Source: JAHFPN01 sp036559465 (GTDB taxonomy: Bacteria > Pseudomonadota > Alphaproteobacteria > Rhizobiales > Xanthobacteraceae). Taken from it: 8,789 nucleotides of DNA. Shown here piece after piece: positions 6,547 to 8,789 of the stretch. The DNA lies in NCBI GenBank assembly GCA_036559465.1, contig DATBTC010000098.1, positions 1 through 8,789 of the forward strand, written 5' to 3'. Under the pieces are notes generated by a model. That model did not search any database. It was given only the letters and a program-made list of their open reading frames with translations, and was not told where the DNA came from. A program made the position numbers and the translations under genes. Every line of letters starts with the position of its first letter. Position 1 is the stretch's first letter.

Positions 6547-6563
6547 AAACCCGCGCGGGGGTT
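6547..6563 (-). terminator. Short hairpin between the SCO gene and the solute-binding protein gene
   Basis: Read on the minus strand, AACCC (6563-6559) and GGGTT (6552-6548) pair around a 6-base loop, followed by T-ACAAAC; an alternative is the perfect 10-bp palindrome CCCGCGCGGG (6550-6559). It sits about 60 bp past the SCO stop in a 130-bp gap. The U-run is only three bases, so it may be a weak terminator or only a palindrome. The gap does suggest that the SCO pair and the solute-binding/lysS pair are separate units. Confidence 0.25.
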
Positions 6564-6624
6564 GTAGGCTATGGCTTCGGGGCCCTCGCTCCCACCCCGC
6601 GCCGCCATAAGCCGGCCCGGCCCG

Positions 6625-7209
6625 TCAGAGTCGGCGCTTCAGGTCGGCCGCGGCCTGATCCGCGCTCCGCTTGAGATTGAACGGCGCGACGAAGCGGCCT
6701 TCTTTATCCATCAAGTACACGATAGCCGAATGGTCCATGGTGTAGCCGCCGCCGTCGAGCGGAACTTTCTTCGCGTAGGCCCGATAGGTCCTGGTCACCG
6801 CCTCGATCTCGCCTGGCGTACCGGTGAGCCCAATGACGCGCGGATGGAAGCTCGAAACATAGTCCTTGAGCTTTTCCGGCGTGTCGCGCTCGGGGTCGAC
6901 GCTGATGAACAGCGCCGCGGTCTTGTCGGCGTCGGAGCCGAGCCGCTTCAACACCTCGGACATCTCGAACAGCGCCGTCGGACAAATATCCGGGCAATGG
7001 GTGAAGCCGAAGAAGACCAGGAACGGACGGCCCTTGAAATTTGCCTCGGTGACGACGCGCCCGTTGTGATCGAGCAGCCGGAACGGCCCGCCGACCGACG
7101 AAGGCTTAGTCGTCTCACCGGGCAGAACGTAAAGCGCCGCCGCTACGAGCATCGCGGCACCCGCGAGAAATGCGCCGAGCACCGCCGCGATTCGCGTGGA
7201 TTGCTTCAT
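6625..7209 (-). CDS. SCO/SenC family copper-binding protein
   Basis: SCO proteins are membrane-anchored thioredoxin-fold proteins that deliver copper to the CuA site of cytochrome c oxidase or act as periplasmic thiol redox factors. The 194 residues start at ATG 7209 (MKQSTRIAAVLGAFL). Residues about 7-29 are an uncleaved membrane anchor. The fold begins at GGPFRLLDHNG (40-50). FLVFFGFTHCPDICPT (63-78) holds the copper-binding pair C72 and C76 in CxxxC. FISVDPERDTPEKL (101-114) and GYTMDHSAIVYLMD (155-168) follow, with H160 as the third copper ligand. All three ligands are present. The frame extends upstream to 7332 but overlaps the small membrane protein gene, whose stop is 22 bp before this ATG, so the two form one operon. 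No oxidase genes lie in the window; the target is inferred from the family. Confidence 0.93.
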   Translation of the reverse strand: MKQSTRIAAVLGAFLAGAAMLVAAALYVLPGETTKPSSVGGPFRLLDHNGRVVTEANFKGRPFLVFFGFTHCPDICPTALFEMSEVLKRLGSDADKTAALFISVDPERDTPEKLKDYVSSFHPRVIGLTGTPGEIEAVTRTYRAYAKKVPLDGGGYTMDHSAIVYLMDKEGRFVAPFNLKRSADQAAADLKRRL

Positions 7210-7231
7210 GGATCGATTCTCGTGCACCTGC

Positions 7232-7402
7232 TCAGAAGCAATAGGCGATACCGGCCACGACCATGTCGAAAAACACTGCCGTGCCGAAATAGCCCCACAA
7301 CACCGCTGTCGCGGCGACCGCCGCCACGGCAATCAGGCCGAGCCCTAGCAAGGCGGCTTGGCGTTGACGCGCGGAGCGGTTTGTCTCGGCGATGGTGGCC
7401 AT
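7232..7402 (-). CDS. 56-residue single-pass membrane protein upstream of SCO
   Basis: A short frame runs from ATG 7402 to TGA 7232. It has a good Shine-Dalgarno (AGGA, 7 bases before the ATG) and ends 22 bp before the SCO start. The product begins MATIAETNRSARQRQAALLG: a polar, Arg-rich N-terminus of about 16 residues, then a hydrophobic helix (ALLGLGLIAVAAVAATAVLW, 17-36), then a short C-terminal segment (GYFGTAVFFDMVVAGIAYCF, 37-56) that is also apolar and ends in Cys-Phe. Basic residues before the helix suggest the N-terminus is cytoplasmic. I do not recognise a named family. Its position suggests cotranscription with SCO and a role in the same envelope copper or oxidase process, which is inference. 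It is short enough for automatic gene callers to miss. Confidence 0.72.
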   Translation of the reverse strand: MATIAETNRSARQRQAALLGLGLIAVAAVAATAVLWGYFGTAVFFDMVVAGIAYCF

Positions 7403-7623
7403 GTTCGTGTCCTGCGGACCTCGCCCAGCGCTTGAGCGCGGACAATCATTAAGTATGTCGCCGCATCGATCTTGCTAGACCCACGGGCGTTTGCGGTCAA
7501 CGCGGCGGCGCGCAGCGTTAATCTAAATAATTCTAACTTTACTGTGTTCCAGAGTTCGCGTTGTGGCTTTTCCGGCCCAATCCTAGGGTCCGCATCGGGG
7601 ATGCAAATATAAAAGACGTTTCG
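7403..7623. promoter_or_regulatory. Divergent promoter region between the SCO unit and the ATP-grasp gene
   Basis: These 221 bp separate divergent genes and carry no coding frame I support. An AT-rich island (about 7517-7552, with TAATCTAAATAATTC) contrasts with the surroundings and is the likeliest place for promoter elements. TATAAA at 7608-7613 lies only 10 bp before the ATP-grasp ATG, so it would give a nearly leaderless transcript if used. GCGCT-TG-AGCGC (7428-7439) is a perfect short palindrome 26 bp upstream of the small protein ATG and could be an operator. GCATC-GGG-GATGC (7592-7604) is a 5-bp hairpin ahead of the ATP-grasp gene. Confidence 0.4.
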
Positions 7624-8789
7624 ATGCTCGGCTCCGACATCCCAGCGAAATCGCTGATCCATCCGCGCGATGCGGAGACGCGGACGCGCGACATCCCGTC
7701 TCCGTCGATCGTACCTGGCGAAGCCTGGCGGCAAGTCGAGGAAGCCGGTGCACTCGTTTTTGGCGGCGCGCATGGCAGCCTTTCAGTGGTGCGCAGCCTC
7801 GGGCGCCGCGGCATTCCGGTATGGCTGTTGCGCCGCGATCACCCGATCGCGCGCCTCTCGCGATACGCCAGCGGCAGCATTCCCTGGAACGGCCCGGCCC
7901 ACACCAACGCCGCCGATTATCTGGTCGAGATCGCCGAGCGCTACAGCCTGAAGGGCGCGGTGCTGTTTCCCGGCGGCGACGCCGAGGCCGAGCTCGTCTC
8001 GCAGAATCACGCCAAGCTTTCCCGCGCGTATCGCGTGACGACCCCGCCCTGGTCGACCGCCAAATGGGCGTTCGACAAGCGTCTCATGAACGAGCGCGCC
8101 GACGAGGTCGGCATCGCGCATCCCTGGAGCCGCTACCCGCGCGATCGGCTGGAAGTCGAAGCCCTCCAGTGTCGCTATCCCGTGATTCTAAAGCCCACGA
8201 TGAAGCGCGAGCCCAACGCCTTCACGCTCGCCAAGGCGTGGCGCGTCGATAACCGCGACCAGCTTCTCGCCCGCTACGACGAAGCCGCGACACTCGTTGG
8301 CGCCGATGGCATCGTGTTGCAGGAGATGATACCCGGCGACGGCCGCAGCCAATTTTCCTACGCCGCGATCTGGGATCGCGGCGCACCGTTCGCTTCCCTC
8401 GTCGCGCGCCGTACGCGCCAGTATCCGATCGACTTCGGCTATACCAGCACGTTCGTGGAGACGATCGAGCAGAACGAGGTCGAGGACGCCGCCGAGCGCG
8501 TCCTGGAATCGATCGGCTATAGCGGTATGGTCGAGGTCGAGTTCAAATATGACCGACGCGACGACCGCTACAAGATTCTCGACGTCAATGCGCGGCCTTG
8601 GACCTGGAACGCGCTCGGCCAAATCGCCGGCATCGATTTTCCCTATCTCATGTGGCGACTCGCCATGGGCGAGGACATCGAGCCGGTCCGCGGGCGCACC
8701 GGCGCTGCCTGGATGCACCTGTCGCGCGACGTGGTCGCCGCGATGCAGGAAATGTTGGCCGGCACGCTCTCGCCGGTGCGTTATTTGAA
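7624..8789 (+). CDS. ATP-grasp carboxylate-amine ligase-like protein (COG3919-like), 3' partial
   Basis: The frame opens at ATG 7624 and has no stop before the window end; 388 codons are visible. Residues 1-40 are a polar, Pro/Arg-containing extension. A pre-ATP-grasp Rossmann-like domain follows (ALVFGGAHGSLSVVRSLGRR, 43-62; GAVLFPGGDAEAELVSQN, 111-128). The ATP-grasp fold then shows DKRLMNERADEVGI (151-164), the ATP-binding lysine K190 in YPVILKP, the adenine/ribose-binding stretch VLQEMIPGDG with E234 (231-240), and the magnesium-binding motifs VEVEFK (E305) and ILDVNARPW (D320, N322, R324). ATP-grasp enzymes join a carboxylate, via an acyl phosphate, to an amine or other nucleophile; the two substrates cannot be told here. 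COG3919-type ligases often sit in surface-polysaccharide or peptide-modification clusters, so the genes after the window would be informative. The upstream frame is closed by TAA at 7534, and no ribosome binding site is strong. Confidence 0.88.
   Translation, partial: MLGSDIPAKSLIHPRDAETRTRDIPSPSIVPGEAWRQVEEAGALVFGGAHGSLSVVRSLGRRGIPVWLLRRDHPIARLSRYASGSIPWNGPAHTNAADYLVEIAERYSLKGAVLFPGGDAEAELVSQNHAKLSRAYRVTTPPWSTAKWAFDKRLMNERADEVGIAHPWSRYPRDRLEVEALQCRYPVILKPTMKREPNAFTLAKAWRVDNRDQLLARYDEAATLVGADGIVLQEMIPGDGRSQFSYAAIWDRGAPFASLVARRTRQYPIDFGYTSTFVETIEQNEVEDAAERVLESIGYSGMVEVEFKYDRRDDRYKILDVNARPWTWNALGQIAGIDFPYLMWRLAMGEDIEPVRGRTGAAWMHLSRDVVAAMQEMLAGTLSPVRYL
7673..7704 (+). repeat. 8-bp inverted repeat inside the start of the ATP-grasp gene
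   Basis: CGGAGACG (7673-7680) and CGTCTCCG (7697-7704) are perfect arms around a 16-base loop, encoding residues about 17-27 in the weakly constrained N-terminal extension. A second short inverted repeat, AGCGA-AA-TCGCT, lies at 7644-7655. In the mRNA these could fold near the start codon; they may also be chance in GC-rich DNA. Confidence 0.35.

Noticed and set aside
5544..6548. 334-codon plus-strand frame across the solute-binding protein gene
   Set aside because: It is nearly as long as the real gene but is antisense to a protein with a signal peptide and all SBP_bac_3 motifs, and its translation is rich in Arg, Ala and Glu without any domain pattern.
6571..7452. 293-codon plus-strand frame across the SCO gene
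   Set aside because: It is antisense to the CxxxC/His SCO protein and the small membrane protein; low-complexity Arg-rich translation and no ribosome binding site support rejecting it.
7608..7613. TATAAA as the main promoter -10 of the ATP-grasp gene
   Set aside because: No fitting -35 lies 16-18 bp upstream and it would leave almost no leader before the ATG; the AT-rich island near 7517-7552 is more likely.

Overview
The window is GC-rich (AT-richer only in short intergenic stretches) and densely packed. It reads as ordinary chromosomal DNA of an alphaproteobacterium, most likely of the order Hyphomicrobiales (Rhizobiales). The support is a TIGR02186/Alph_Pro_TM protein, a DUF6460-type small membrane protein, a class I (archaeal-type) lysyl-tRNA synthetase, a class 2 dihydroorotate dehydrogenase and a LexA-fold S24 regulator of the rhizobial kind. 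The assignment comes from family resemblance read by eye, not from a search. I see no tRNA or rRNA gene, insertion sequence, CRISPR array or integrated phage.

Layout: (1) 1-634, plus strand, 3' part of a TIGR02186-family membrane-anchored protein. (2) 562-1578, minus, a TPR-methyltransferase fusion whose 3' end runs 73 bp antisense into gene 1. (3) 1678-1941, plus, an 87-residue two-helix membrane protein (DUF6460-like). (4) 1945-3048, minus, pyrD with a TTG start. (5) 3273-3926, plus, an HTH/S24 LexA-like regulator. (6) 3928-5571, minus, class I lysyl-tRNA synthetase, preceded in the same operon by (7) 5592-6494, minus, an exported solute-binding protein. (8) 6625-7209, minus, an SCO/SenC copper protein, preceded by (9) 7232-7402, minus, a 56-residue single-helix membrane protein. 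(10) 7624 to the window end, plus, an ATP-grasp ligase cut by the window edge.

The genes form several separate short units, not one pathway. pyrD serves pyrimidine synthesis and the synthetase serves translation. SCO and its small membrane partner probably serve cytochrome oxidase copper loading or redox balance in the cell envelope. The ATP-grasp enzyme probably starts another operon that continues beyond the window. Three tail-to-tail gene pairs meet with -73, 3 and 1 bp between stop codons, so transcription units converge with no room for conventional terminators.

I did not find a convincing undescribed system. The points most worth a second look are the 56-residue protein paired with SCO, the truncated ATP-grasp gene with its cluster of inverted repeats, the self-cleavage-competent S24 regulator, and the antisense 3' overlap near the start of the window.
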